Assembly (NCBI GenBank): GCA_963768975.1
Contig: CAVYKB010000009.1
Coordinates: 248,001 to 312,000 of the forward strand
Source: CADCTB01 sp963768975
Lineage (GTDB): Bacteria > Actinomycetota > Acidimicrobiia > Acidimicrobiales > AC-14
DNA: 64,000 nucleotides
Direction: 5' to 3'
Below the pieces are notes generated by a model, which was given only the letters and a program-made list of their open reading frames with translations, did no database searches and was not told where the DNA came from. Numbering within the stretch: position 1 is the first letter of the stretch; every line of letters starts with the position of its first letter. The translations under genes and the position numbers were made by a program. Of this stretch, positions 51,597-60,084 are shown piece after piece.

Positions 51597-51614
51597 CTTA
51601 TCAAAAGTGATAAG
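51597..51614. promoter_or_regulatory. Operator-like palindrome before XRE gene
   Basis: CTTATCA-AAAG-TGATAAG, a 7-base inverted repeat, stands 8 bases before the XRE start in AT-rich DNA. HigA-type antitoxins bind such palindromes and repress their own promoter. Confidence 0.5.
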
Positions 51615-51622
51615 CTCGGTCG

Positions 51623-52027
51623 ATGTCTCGCATGGTCAGTGCTCCGGGCCAAGCCCCCACCAAGCCCGCGTCGCGTCCCGGCGGCGCCGCAGCGCCCAGT
51701 CCTGTCGGAAGCACTGTTGAAGAGGCGTCCTCCCGCCGGGCCGCCCGCAGTCCCGAGTACCGGGCCCAGCAGGCAGGTCGGGAGGGGGTACGGGAAATCG
51801 CGTGGCTGCTTATCAAGTACCGAATGGACAAGGGCCTGAGCCAGGAGCAGCTGGCTGAGCTCGTCGGCACGAGCCACTCGCAGATTTCCCGCATTGAGAG
51901 CGGCCGGCACCGCACGAACCTCGACACGCTCTCTCGCATCGCCCACGCGCTCGACATGCGGTTGGTTGTCGGATTCGAGACGACGACGTCGGGCGGGCGC
52001 ACCAAGCGCGACCTCGTGGCCTTTTAG
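51623..52027 (+). CDS. XRE-family antitoxin-like regulator
   Basis: A 134-residue protein with a disordered Pro/Ala-rich N-terminus, a REGVREIAWLLIKYRMDKGLSQEQLAELVGTSHSQISRIESGRH helix-turn-helix (core LSQEQLAELVGTSHSQISRIESG, about residues 72-95) and the LDTLSRIAHALDMRL tail of HigA-like antitoxins. It follows a frameshifted toxin remnant and so is an orphan antitoxin. The palindrome upstream of its start is a probable autoregulatory site. Confidence 0.88.
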   Translation: MSRMVSAPGQAPTKPASRPGGAAAPSPVGSTVEEASSRRAARSPEYRAQQAGREGVREIAWLLIKYRMDKGLSQEQLAELVGTSHSQISRIESGRHRTNLDTLSRIAHALDMRLVVGFETTTSGGRTKRDLVAF

Positions 52028-52030
52028 GTC

Positions 52031-52475
52031 CTACTCGTCGTCGACGACCTCACTGGAGGGGACGGGGGGCGGCAGGACCCCAGCGACGAAGTTGAAGAAC
52101 ACCGTCGCTGCGTCGGCCTGCATGCCGGGAATGATGTGCTGGTACACGGTGATGGAGAAGGCCGGATTGGCGTGGCCGAGGCGTTCGCTGACCACCTTCA
52201 CCGGGACGCCCGGCCGTGAGCGGATCGAAGCGTGCGTGTGCCTCAGGTCGTGAGGCGTATCCGTGAGAGCGGGATCGCGCCACGAGGCGATCGAACGATT
52301 GGGAGAACGCGTCCGGGTTCGTAGGCGTGCCATCAGGGCGAGGGAGGACGAGATCCTTGTCCTGGTATGCCGCTGGGCCGACGCGCTCTCGCTCGGCGCA
52401 CTGTCACTTCCGCCAAGCCTTCAGCACGGCGACCGAGCGCTCGTCCAGATCGATCGAGCTTTGCCCCCGGCACCG
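52031..52475 (-). pseudogene. Decayed tyrosine integrase, C-terminal half
   Basis: On the minus strand the pieces SIDLDERSVAVLKAWRK, ERVGPAAYQDKDLVLPRPDG, GTPTNPDAFSQSFDRLVAR, HDLRHTHASIRS, VSERLGHANPAF and ITVYQHIIPGMQADAATVF align in order with the intact integrase at 45648-46844. They are broken by an in-frame TGA (52404-52406) and at least one frameshift near 52260. The 5' half is missing. It is the relic of an older, related element that lay in the same place. Confidence 0.8.
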
Positions 52476-52488
52476 GGCCGAAGCGGGC

Positions 52489-52729
52489 GGGCACGCTCAC
52501 GATGCGAGAGGGAGAAGGCTGCGGCTCCTGGGTGCCGGCGTGTCGAACCCGGAGATCGCGAGCGGGTGCACGTCAGCCGCAAGACGGCGTCGCACAACGT
52601 GAGCACATCCTTACCAAGCTCGGTCTGCGCAACCGGGCCGAGGCGGCCGCCAACGCCACCACCGTGCTCAACAACGACACCGACTCGCCGTCGTCGGGAG
52701 CCAGAGCGGCAGAACCGGACGACATATAG
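52489..52729 (+). pseudogene. LuxR-type HTH pseudogene
   Basis: The segments LTMREGE, RLLGAGVSNPEIA, VHVSRKTASHN, then ILTKLGLRNRAEAAANA occur in order in three different frames and together make a LuxR/NarL helix-turn-helix with its KLGLRNRAEA end. No N-terminal receiver or sensor part is left; it abuts the integrase relic. At least three frameshifts are needed. Confidence 0.75.
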
Positions 52730-52777
52730 GGCAGCTGTCCGATGCTCGGGGAGTGGAGTGGCCGGATGATCCGGGGC

Positions 52778-53582
52778 ATGACCACCAGCGATTCATCCGA
52801 GTTCATCCAGATCCCGATCGAGGCGGCCGAGGGCCACCGAGCCACGTTCGCGCCTCCCTCTTCGCTCAATCGGCGACGATCCTGGGCGACGCCGCTGGCG
52901 TCACGGCGGGCCAGCGGATTCTCGACGTCGCCTGCGGCACCGGGATCGTGGCCCGCACCGCGGCAGACGGGCTCGGCGCGGCCAGCGTGGTCGGTTTCGA
53001 TCTCATCGACGCCATGTTGACCGTCGCCCGCCGCGTCCGCCCCGGCATCGACTGGAGCCAAGGCGACGTCGCTTCCCTGCCGTTCGACGACGGGTCCTTC
53101 GACGTCGTGGTCCGCCAGATGGGCCTCATGTTCTTCCCCGACCGGATCACCGCCCGGCAGGAGAGGCCCGAGTCGCCGCGCCGGGCGGCACCGTTGTGGT
53201 GATGGTGCCGAGCAGGCTCGATGCCCACCCGCCTACGGGCCCTTCGTCGACATGGCCGCAGAGCACGCCGGAGCAGAGGCGTGGTCGCTGCCGAGCAACT
53301 ACTTCGCATGCGGCAACCTCGACGGACTCACCCAACGGTTCGACCACGCCTGCCTCGCCGCTGTCATTACCAGCTCGCATCTCGGCAGCGCACGCTTTCA
53401 GACGGTGGGACGCGCTCGTGACCACCGAGGTTGACAGCACGCCCCTAGCCGAACGCATCACGAGGGACGTGTACGACCAGATCAGCGACGACGCCCGCTG
53501 CGTGCTCGCACCGTTCACGGCCGCCGACGGACGCCCCGAAGCACCCTTCGAGGTTCACGTCGTCGCCGCCCGCCGGCCATGA
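52778..53582 (+). pseudogene. SAM-dependent methyltransferase pseudogene
   Basis: A class I methyltransferase (UbiE/MenG-like) can be rebuilt from different frames: TTSDSSEFIQIPIEAAE, LFAQSATILGDAAGVTAGQRILDVACGTGIVARTAADGLG (core ILDVACGTGIVARTA), WSQGDVASLPFDDGSFDVVVRQMGLMFFPD, APGGTVVVMVPSRLDA, and DALVTTEVDSTPLAERIT to AARRP. Three or more frameshifts occur. Its remnant stop overlaps the next gene by ATGA, which shows that the two were once an operon. Confidence 0.8.
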
Positions 53583-54097
53583 CCGAGCCGACTGTCGCCA
53601 TCCACCCCGCGGCCCGTGCCACCCGCGGTCTGACCGACGCCGCCCGATCGATCCTGCATCGGCGCCTCTACGCCGTCGTCGCCACGCAGAACGACGACGG
53701 CATCCCGCACCTCGCGCCAGCCATGTTCCTCTTCGACGGGGAGCGACTTGTCATCGAGACCGGAGCTGCGACCCGCAAGGCACGCAATGTGACCGCCCGC
53801 GGGCACGCGTCGGTACTCGTGCAAGCCCCAGACCCAGCGTGGGTTCTCGGCAGCGGACCGGCCGGCGTTGTGACCGGCGACGATGCGGTGCAGCACCGTG
53901 ACCGCATCCGCGCGAAGTACCTCACCCCAGGCGGCCAACAAGCGTGCGGCGACCTGCTCGACGAGATGGACGACGTCGCCATCGTCGTCACACCCACCGA
54001 CTGGCTCAGCTGGGACCTCACCGCCTTCATGGAAGCGCTGGCCATGCGAGGCGTCGACCCAGCCGGCGCCGAAGGCTGGTTCCTCTCCGACGGCTGA
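53579..54097 (+). CDS. Pyridoxamine-5'-phosphate-oxidase-like (FDOR) protein
   Basis: A 172-residue split-barrel protein: ARSILHRRLYAVVATQNDDGIPHLAPAMFLFDGERLVIETG (core RRLYAVVATQNDDGIPHLAP), TARGHASVLVQAPDP, and a C-terminal WLSWDLTAFMEALAMRG segment. This pattern is of the FMN/F420-binding FDOR superfamily, where members reduce or oxidise small molecules or serve as heme or F420 binders. The true substrate is not readable. The ATG overlaps the stop of the methyltransferase remnant. Confidence 0.75.
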   Translation: MTEPTVAIHPAARATRGLTDAARSILHRRLYAVVATQNDDGIPHLAPAMFLFDGERLVIETGAATRKARNVTARGHASVLVQAPDPAWVLGSGPAGVVTGDDAVQHRDRIRAKYLTPGGQQACGDLLDEMDDVAIVVTPTDWLSWDLTAFMEALAMRGVDPAGAEGWFLSDG

Positions 54098-54404
54098 CGA
54101 GCGTGGAGGGATCGCGTCCGTATCGACAATCCTTGGACGTCGGCAGAGCACGCGGCGGCGACAGCCAGCGAGTCCGTGATCCCACGCGGCTATAGCCCGG
54201 CGATCGGGTGGGTTGGACCCGTAAGCCGGTGGAGCGACTGATTCGCTTAAATAGCTGTTCACCGCCCGAGTCATACCCGGCGGGTCTGGCTGGCGGGTGT
54301 GACGTCCGAGCGTCTCGATGTGCATTCGATCGGCCTCGGTGGCATCACACCGGCCGGTTTTGAAGTTCGGCAGGTCCTCATGCCGCGTCGCAGTAGGTCG
54401 CTGC
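54098..54404. other. Intergenic region, no gene seen
   Basis: About 307 bases between the FDOR gene and the convergent ccdA end. The first 100 bases are high-GC and frameless; the part 54235-54265 is AT-richer (TTCGCTTAAATAGCTGTTC). I found no credible gene, RNA or repeat. It may be decayed mobile DNA. Confidence 0.4.
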
Positions 54405-55325
54405 CTACTCCGTCCGGTCGGGCCCGGGCATGCTGGCCGAGGAGGGCCCGGGACTTACGGTCTTCGACGCCGACTCCGAGCGTTTTCGTCGCATCCCCAC
54501 CAGGGCCGCAGTCGATGCGAGGAGCAGGACCACGCCGGCTGCGACCCGACCGGGCCCGAGCTCGTTCACCCAGTTCGACACCTGCCCCGACCACTCGGTG
54601 ACGACCACCACCGGTCCGGCGGCAGCATCATCGTCGCCCTCCAAGCGGATCTCATACACCGCATACCACGTGACGTAGGCCCCGGCGACCGCCAGCAGCA
54701 GCCCAGCTAGGCGCGCCATGACCGGCGCGAGCCTCCCCGACCGATGCGCCAGCGGACGACCGGCCACGACCATGGCCACGGCAAGGCCGGTGAGCACCGT
54801 ACCCATGCCAAGGGCATAGGCCACGAAGACGGCCATCCCCGACAGGAAGCTGGCGTCCTCAAAGGTCGTCGCCACTGCGGCCAGAAACACCGGCAGCGTG
54901 CACGAGAGCGACACCGTGGCGTAGGAGGCCCCGTACAAAGTCATCGAGGCCAGACCGCGGCTGCGCCCACCGACTGCGAGCCGGGGTATTGCGACCACCG
55001 GCTTCCAGCCCGCGACCGTGGCGAGGCCCAGTGCCGTCAGGACGAGCCCGATCGGAATCGAGACCCACGGGGCGACACGCTGTACGCCTAGGGAGAAGCT
55101 GGTAGCCAGCACGCCCGCGGCACCGAACACCACCACGAAGCCCACCGTCACCGCGCCGCCGACGACGAGGGCCCGGGTCACGGTGGCCAGCGGGCGGGCG
55201 GCGACCCCACCAGTGTCACCGCCCAGAAAGAAGGACAGGTAGGCGGGCACCAGCGCAAAGCCGCAGGGGTTGAAGGCCGCCACCATCCCCGCTGCGAACC
55301 CGAGCGCCAGCGGAGCGTCGATCAC
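54405..55325 (-). CDS. ccdA: CcdA/DsbD-type thiol-disulfide membrane transporter
   Basis: A 306-residue polytopic membrane protein that moves reducing equivalents from cytoplasmic thioredoxin to extracytoplasmic thioredoxin-fold proteins. The first Cys lies in AAFNPCGFALVPAYLSFFLG and the partner in YATVSLSCTLPVFLAAV, the two positions used by CcdA for its reversible disulfide. About six to seven membrane segments are present, with an extra C-terminal helix (GRVAAGVVLLLASTAALVG). A GTG start at 55325 follows the redoxin stop by 19 bases, in one operon. Confidence 0.88.
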   Translation of the reverse strand: MIDAPLALGFAAGMVAAFNPCGFALVPAYLSFFLGGDTGGVAARPLATVTRALVVGGAVTVGFVVVFGAAGVLATSFSLGVQRVAPWVSIPIGLVLTALGLATVAGWKPVVAIPRLAVGGRSRGLASMTLYGASYATVSLSCTLPVFLAAVATTFEDASFLSGMAVFVAYALGMGTVLTGLAVAMVVAGRPLAHRSGRLAPVMARLAGLLLAVAGAYVTWYAVYEIRLEGDDDAAAGPVVVVTEWSGQVSNWVNELGPGRVAAGVVLLLASTAALVGMRRKRSESASKTVSPGPSSASMPGPDRTE

Positions 55326-55344
55326 CCTTGGGGTCGCGGGCCGG

Positions 55345-55950
55345 TCAGTACTGTTCCGCCAGTCGGGCCACCTCGTCGGTGGGGAAGGCCCCGAGCCATC
55401 GCTTCAGCTCTCGGCCGTCGGGGGCGAGGAGCACGGCGGCGGGCTGGCCGGGGATACCCAACTCCCGCCACGAGCGGAACGATGAGTCCCACAGCATGGT
55501 GAACGTGGTGCGGTAGCGGGTCACGAAGGCCCTGGCCTCGTCCAAGCTGTCCTGGGTGCCCAGGCCCACGACCCGCAAGATCGACTGGTGCTGTCGAGCG
55601 AACTGCTCGACGCCGGGTGCTTCCCGGCGGCATGTCGGTCAGTGCGGCGCCCAGAACCAGACCAGCAAGGGTTGTGGCGACGGTGCGAGCGAGGCCAGGT
55701 TCACCTTCGTCCCGGCGCCCACGTCGTCGACGACCAGGTCGGGGAGGACGCTGGCGTTGGTCTTGCCGGCCGGTCCCGGCTCGGGCCCCGGCGTAGGCGC
55801 CCGGGGCGAGGTCTGCGCGGTTTGCGCCCCATCGAGGCTGGGCAGGGTCGCCGCTGGACCCGGTGGTGGTTGAGCCGTGGTGGACCGGCCACCGCATGCG
55901 GTAAGGAAGAGGGCGGCCAGCGCGGCGGCTACCGATCGACGGGCGTACAT
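55345..55950 (-). CDS. Candidate selenoprotein: DsbE/TlpA-like lipoprotein with in-frame TGA
   Basis: A 201-residue frame if TGA at 55639-55641 is read as selenocysteine (residue 104). The N-terminus has a signal with lipobox LFLTACGG, then a Pro-rich linker. The thioredoxin part reads LVWFWAPH-U-PTCRREAPGVEQFA, where mycobacterial DsbE/DsbF have WFWAPWCPTC; thus TGA stands exactly at the first redox Cys and the resolving Cys107 is kept. GIPGQPAAVLLAPDG gives the cis-Pro loop. Nine bases after TGA a CGCCGGG-AAGCA-CCCGGCG hairpin sits where a bacterial SECIS would. The upstream AGGAG is six bases from ATG. A simple nonsense mutation is the alternative. Confidence 0.65.
55611..55629 (-). promoter_or_regulatory. 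Possible bacterial SECIS hairpin
   Basis: Read on the minus strand, CGCCGGG-AAGCA-CCCGGCG forms a perfect 7-bp stem, starting 9 bases after the in-frame TGA. The apical loop lies about 16 bases after the TGA, at the near edge of the spacing known for bacterial SECIS elements. If the top G-C pair opens, the loop starts with G, as SelB binding prefers. GC-rich DNA makes hairpins common, so this is only supporting evidence. Confidence 0.4.
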
Positions 55951-57131
55951 TCTGGCTCCTTCAAGGTGGTGGGTTGCAGTAGAGCACCGGGCGAGTGCCA
56001 GCGCTGGTCACCTCGCTGGTATGCACCAGCTGGGAGGACATGGTCCTGGCGCATGCCGACTACCCGGTCGGCGAAACCTTCGACGAGCCCCGCGTGGTTG
56101 CAGGCTGCACACCACAGCGATCTGCCTCCGAACGCAGGGTCGAGAGCACAAGAGCCGACGGCAGTCACCTCGCGCGCCGGGCCGACCTGACCGGCCAGCG
56201 AGGCGAAGAGGGGCGCCAGGCCGCCTTGTGTCGGTGGTTGGGCGAAAGGGGGCCGACGCCGAAGCAGCTTCGCCGGGCTCTTGGCGCGGACCAGGAAGCG
56301 GCGCCGGGAGAGCCGGGCCTGGCGAACATGTCGGCTATCATCGGTCATATGCGGGGACTCAGGTAGGGGAGACGCCGCCACGGCCCGTTTGATTGCATCA
56401 GCCCTGCAACTGCTCCTCCGCGTCCAACTGGTGGCCACAATCGTTGAGGGGGATGATTGAGGGCATGAGCGAGGTTTGGACGCATGCGACATGGACGGCG
56501 TTATTGGAGCCCGTCGCGACCAAAAATTGACAATGCTCGCGCTCGATCGGCGGCCGACGGCGAGCGAGGGTGATCTTCGGACTGGTGCGCCGATGCCTGG
56601 GCCCGCCCGCCGTTTAGCTTCGACGGAGACCGACGGCTGGCCGTATTTTTCGCTGGGTTTCTTTTCGGCCCGATCGTCCTGTTTGCTGATCATTGCTTCC
56701 TTATCAAGAAGGCGCTATAGACCCCTAGCATCCACCAGATCAGCGAACCATTGATTGAAAGTCCTTCCAAAGGTTGCACCGGTTGTTCAGCTCTCCGGAT
56801 GCTTCAGTTGGTCACGCCGCAGCCCCGGCGTCAGAGTGGTGGTGGGGCCACAGTGGAACCGACGCGGTCGCCGCCTACCATTTCGAGGACCGATACGGAC
56901 GGGAGAGAGACGTGAGCGAGAACCAGGTTTCGCAACTGTGCCCCGTATCCCAGCCGGAGATGACTTCGAAGCCCTCGGAGTGGCCGAGGACGGAGGAAGA
57001 GCAGGCCCAGGACGAGTCCGACGAGGTGCCCACGCCATAATGCGGCCAGGTGTGCCGGAACGGCCCGCGGTCGGCTGGCCTTCCCCTGTAGGGGAAGCCC
57101 ACACCGACGTTCGATTCCGCGGCATCAGCTG
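55951..57131. other. 1.2-kb region without a confident gene
   Basis: No frame here shows clear homology. A minus-strand frame (55929-56348, 139 codons, with WCAACNHAG) reads into the redoxin start and may be chance. A plus-strand 42-codon frame (56912-57040, GTG start, VSENQVSQLC...) follows GGGAGAGA, a good ribosome site, and could be a small protein. The segment 56440-56770 is clearly AT-richer than its neighbours (for example TATTTTTCGC and CTTATCAAGAAG), which fits foreign or regulatory DNA. Confidence 0.4.
56693..56721 (+). promoter_or_regulatory. Possible sigma-70-type promoter
   Basis: TTGCTT (56693-56698) and TATAGA (56716-56721) are separated by 17 bases in AT-rich DNA upstream of the small frame at 56912 and the SpoIIE-phosphatase gene. 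The hexamers match the consensus only partly. Confidence 0.25.
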
Positions 57132-59180
57132 ATGCATGACCTGCGCACCTTTGGCCTGAGCGACCTCGTTCGACTGAGCACCTCTCTCCGCGAGGTCGAG
57201 CACGAGGAGTCGATGGAGGCTGCCACCGACGGGATCGTCCGGCTTCTACTGGATTGCCTCGTGGAAAAGGAGACGGGGGACAGGGCGTGTGCGCTCGTAC
57301 GCTTCTACAAGACGCACCGGTGCGCCGATCTGCCACCGGACCTTCGGGAGTTTGCCGAGAAGCGACTCGGCCCGGCCGACGACCCCGAACTCGTGCGCTG
57401 CCTGACCCTCCTAGCCACGGCGGGAGAGCGGCCGGAATGGAACGACCGTTCGGCATCGGTCGGCCATAAGGCGATACCGCTCGTCGACGCCGAGACGGTG
57501 CGGAGGTCCCCCATGATCCACCAGCTCCTGACTCAGCTCGGCTACGAGTTCGACACCAGAGTCGACCCGGCGACTGACGATCTCATCAGCGACTTCCGGC
57601 CCCAGACGTACAACGTGTTCCACATCGAGAACGCCCAAGGGAGCCCATTCGTCCCCGCCCAGGACTTCGTGCGCGAGGCCGGCGTGCGATCCGTTCTCGG
57701 CTTCGGCGGCAGGCTTCCTGACGGTGAGCTCTTTGCGCTGATTCTCTTCTCCCGGGTTCCAATCAGCCGAGCTGTCGCCGAACTCGTCCGGCCACTCGCG
57801 CTCACCGTCACGTCGGTCGTCCTGTCCCGGTGCCGGCGGGTGTTCGGCGCGGACCCAGACATGGGGCCCGAACCTGATTTGCCGGCGTGGGAGGCGGCTG
57901 TGCTGCGGCAACTGCTGGAAGTGCGCGAGGCGACCGTGCTCGAGCAGACGCTCAGGCTGGAGAACGCGCTCGCGGTCTTGGAGGACCATGCCACCGAGCT
58001 AGCGCAATCACGCCAGATCGTGGCGTCCAGTGAAGCTCGCAAGGCTGCGGTTCTGGAAACGGCGCTCGACGCCATCGTGACCATTGACGACGACGGCCGG
58101 ATCGTGGAGTTCAACCCCGCCGCCGAGAACATGTTCGGGTACTCGCGCAACCATGCCATGGGGTCAGCGATGGCCGATCTGCTGGTGCCCCCCGGGCTCC
58201 GACCGGCGCACCACCAAGGCATCGCCCATTACCGCTCCACTGGCGAGGGTCCCATCCTGGGGAAGCGGGTCGAGGTGAACGCCATGCACGCCAGCGGGAC
58301 CGAGTTTCCCGTCGAGCTCACCGTGACCCGTGTGTTGCTTCCCGATCACGTGCTTTTCACGGCATACATCCGGGATCTGACCACGGTGAAGCGGACGGAG
58401 GAGGAGCTGCGTGAACTCGCCGACGCCCTCCAGTGGAGCTTGCTGCCGCCAACGCCACCCCGCATCCCCGGCGTTGAGGTCGCAAGTCGTTACCGCCCGG
58501 CGACCCGTGGTTTGATCGTCGGCGGCGACTTCTTCGACGTGTTCGCTAGCGGCGCCAGCGATTGGAGCCTCGTCATGGGTGATGTCTGTGGCAAGGGTGC
58601 GCAAGCCGCGTCGTTGACAGCACTCGCGCGATACACCATCCGTGGCGCCGCTGCGTACAGCTCGGCCCCCTCGGCGGTGCTCCGAGCGTTGAACGACACC
58701 CTCCTCAGCGATCAACACGACGACGAGCTTCGTTTCTGCTCCGCGGCTGTCGTATGGATGCGTCCAACGGGAGACGCCGCGACGGTGACCATCTCGAGCG
58801 GGGGACATCCTCCGCCCTTGATAGTCACCGCGAAAGGCGCGGTTTCTCGGGCATGTCCATCGGGGTCTTTGGTGGGGCTCTTCGCCGATTTCGAGGTCGC
58901 GGACCACACCACCGAGTTACACGCTGGCGATGTTCTCGCCCTTTTCACCGATGGCATCACGGAGGCTCGAAGCCCCGGTGGGGACCTCTTCGGCGAAGAA
59001 CGCCTCGGACAGATCATCGCCGGTGCGGTCGACGAGCCGGTCGAGGACATCGCCGACCATGTGCTGGAAGCCGTACTGGGCTTCGCCGGGGAGACGACTG
59101 ACGACGTCGCCCTCCTCCTGGTGAAAGTTCCCGACCGGCCGCGCTCCCGCCTCCGGGCAACACCGGCGACTTTGCCCTGA
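57132..59180 (+). CDS. PAS-SpoIIE (PP2C-like) serine phosphatase
   Basis: A 682-residue sensor phosphatase. An N-terminal sensory region of about 250 residues (GAF- or other alpha/beta-like) is followed by a coiled coil (about 265-305), a PAS domain (LDAIVTIDDDGRIVEFNPAAENMFGYSRN, core TIDDDGRIVEFNPAAENMFGY, to about 420) and a SpoIIE phosphatase domain (ADALQWSLLPPTPPRIPGVEVASRYRPA start, VGGDFFDVF metal site, GDVCGKGAQAA, ISSGGHPPPL, LFTDGITEA, DDVALLLVK). Such proteins dephosphorylate anti-anti-sigma factors. No STAS or kinase gene is adjacent. The ATG at 57132 is the start. Confidence 0.9.
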   Translation: MHDLRTFGLSDLVRLSTSLREVEHEESMEAATDGIVRLLLDCLVEKETGDRACALVRFYKTHRCADLPPDLREFAEKRLGPADDPELVRCLTLLATAGERPEWNDRSASVGHKAIPLVDAETVRRSPMIHQLLTQLGYEFDTRVDPATDDLISDFRPQTYNVFHIENAQGSPFVPAQDFVREAGVRSVLGFGGRLPDGELFALILFSRVPISRAVAELVRPLALTVTSVVLSRCRRVFGADPDMGPEPDLPAWEAAVLRQLLEVREATVLEQTLRLENALAVLEDHATELAQSRQIVASSEARKAAVLETALDAIVTIDDDGRIVEFNPAAENMFGYSRNHAMGSAMADLLVPPGLRPAHHQGIAHYRSTGEGPILGKRVEVNAMHASGTEFPVELTVTRVLLPDHVLFTAYIRDLTTVKRTEEELRELADALQWSLLPPTPPRIPGVEVASRYRPATRGLIVGGDFFDVFASGASDWSLVMGDVCGKGAQAASLTALARYTIRGAAAYSSAPSAVLRALNDTLLSDQHDDELRFCSAAVVWMRPTGDAATVTISSGGHPPPLIVTAKGAVSRACPSGSLVGLFADFEVADHTTELHAGDVLALFTDGITEARSPGGDLFGEERLGQIIAGAVDEPVEDIADHVLEAVLGFAGETTDDVALLLVKVPDRPRSRLRATPATLP

Positions 59181-59261
59181 GCTGCGGCGTGCGAGCTGCA
59201 CGCAAACGCGACTGTCGGTGCGGCTGAGAACCTAGGCTCACGACAGGATACGGTCGGCGCC

Positions 59262-59984
59262 ATGGTCACGACGCCGGCACCGACCCTTGAGTTCGTCCCC
59301 GAGGATTGGGAGCGGGCGCTGGCCGTCGTCGCCCATCCGGACGACATGGAGTACGGCGCCGCATCGGCGGTCGCCCGCTGGACCGCCCAAGGCAAGCACG
59401 TGGCCTATGTCCTGGTCTCGGACGGCGAGGCCGGGATCCAGTCCATCCCACCGGCCGAGGCCGGCCCGATCCGCCGTGACGAGCAGCGAGCAAGCTGCTA
59501 CGCGGTCGGCGTCGGTGATGTCGAGTTCTTGGGGTACCCGGACGGCTTGATCGTCGAGGGACTCCCGCTCCGCAGCGACCTCGCCGCGGCCATCCGCCGG
59601 CACCGACCCGAGGCAGTGCTGTCGATCAACTTCCGCGACAGTTGGGGAGGCCCCAGCTGGAACCACCCGGACCATCGCGCCGTCGGGCGCGCCCTCCTCG
59701 ACGCCATCCGTGACGCCGCCAACCCGTGGTTCGCTCCCGAGCGAGGGCCGGCGTGGGCCGGAGTGCGCTTCACGGCGTTCAACGGCAGCCCACAGCCGAC
59801 CCACGCCGTCGATGTGACCGCCACTCTCGATGCCGGCATCCGCTCGCTGGAGTGCCATCGCGCCTACCTCGAGAACCTCGGCGGTGGGCCGTCGTCGGCC
59901 ACCGACGCCTTGCGGTCCGCGGCGGCCGCTACTGGCCCGCTCATCGGTGTCGAACTGGCGACAAGTTTCGAGCTCATCGGCTGA
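59262..59984 (+). CDS. PIG-L family deacetylase
   Basis: A 240-residue zinc de-N-acetylase of the LmbE/PIG-L family, similar to MshB and mycothiol S-conjugate amidase relatives. The AHPDDMEYGA motif (residues 24-33) supplies the zinc ligands with the later NHPDHRAVGRA, and SDGEAG and FLGYPDGLIV are typical. In actinobacteria these enzymes act on GlcNAc-inositol or mycothiol conjugates; the substrate here is not certain. It stands alone between the phosphatase and the antiporter operon. Confidence 0.85.
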   Translation: MVTTPAPTLEFVPEDWERALAVVAHPDDMEYGAASAVARWTAQGKHVAYVLVSDGEAGIQSIPPAEAGPIRRDEQRASCYAVGVGDVEFLGYPDGLIVEGLPLRSDLAAAIRRHRPEAVLSINFRDSWGGPSWNHPDHRAVGRALLDAIRDAANPWFAPERGPAWAGVRFTAFNGSPQPTHAVDVTATLDAGIRSLECHRAYLENLGGGPSSATDALRSAAAATGPLIGVELATSFELIG

Positions 59985-60084
59985 TGCGTTCTGCCCCATG
60001 ATGGGATGATGGATGCGGGCGTCGCGCTGACCGTCGTCGCGTGACGCGGGTCAGCTCACCCACGACTGACGCCGGCGGGACGGC

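Noticed and set aside
52404..52406. In-frame TGA in the integrase relic considered as a second selenocysteine codon
   Set aside because: It does not fall at a conserved Cys of integrases and the same gene is truncated and frameshifted, so it is ordinary decay.
55929..56348. 139-codon minus-strand frame upstream of the redoxin
   Set aside because: No homology, Arg-rich shadow-like composition, and it overlaps the redoxin start and its ribosome site; mentioned only in the region note.
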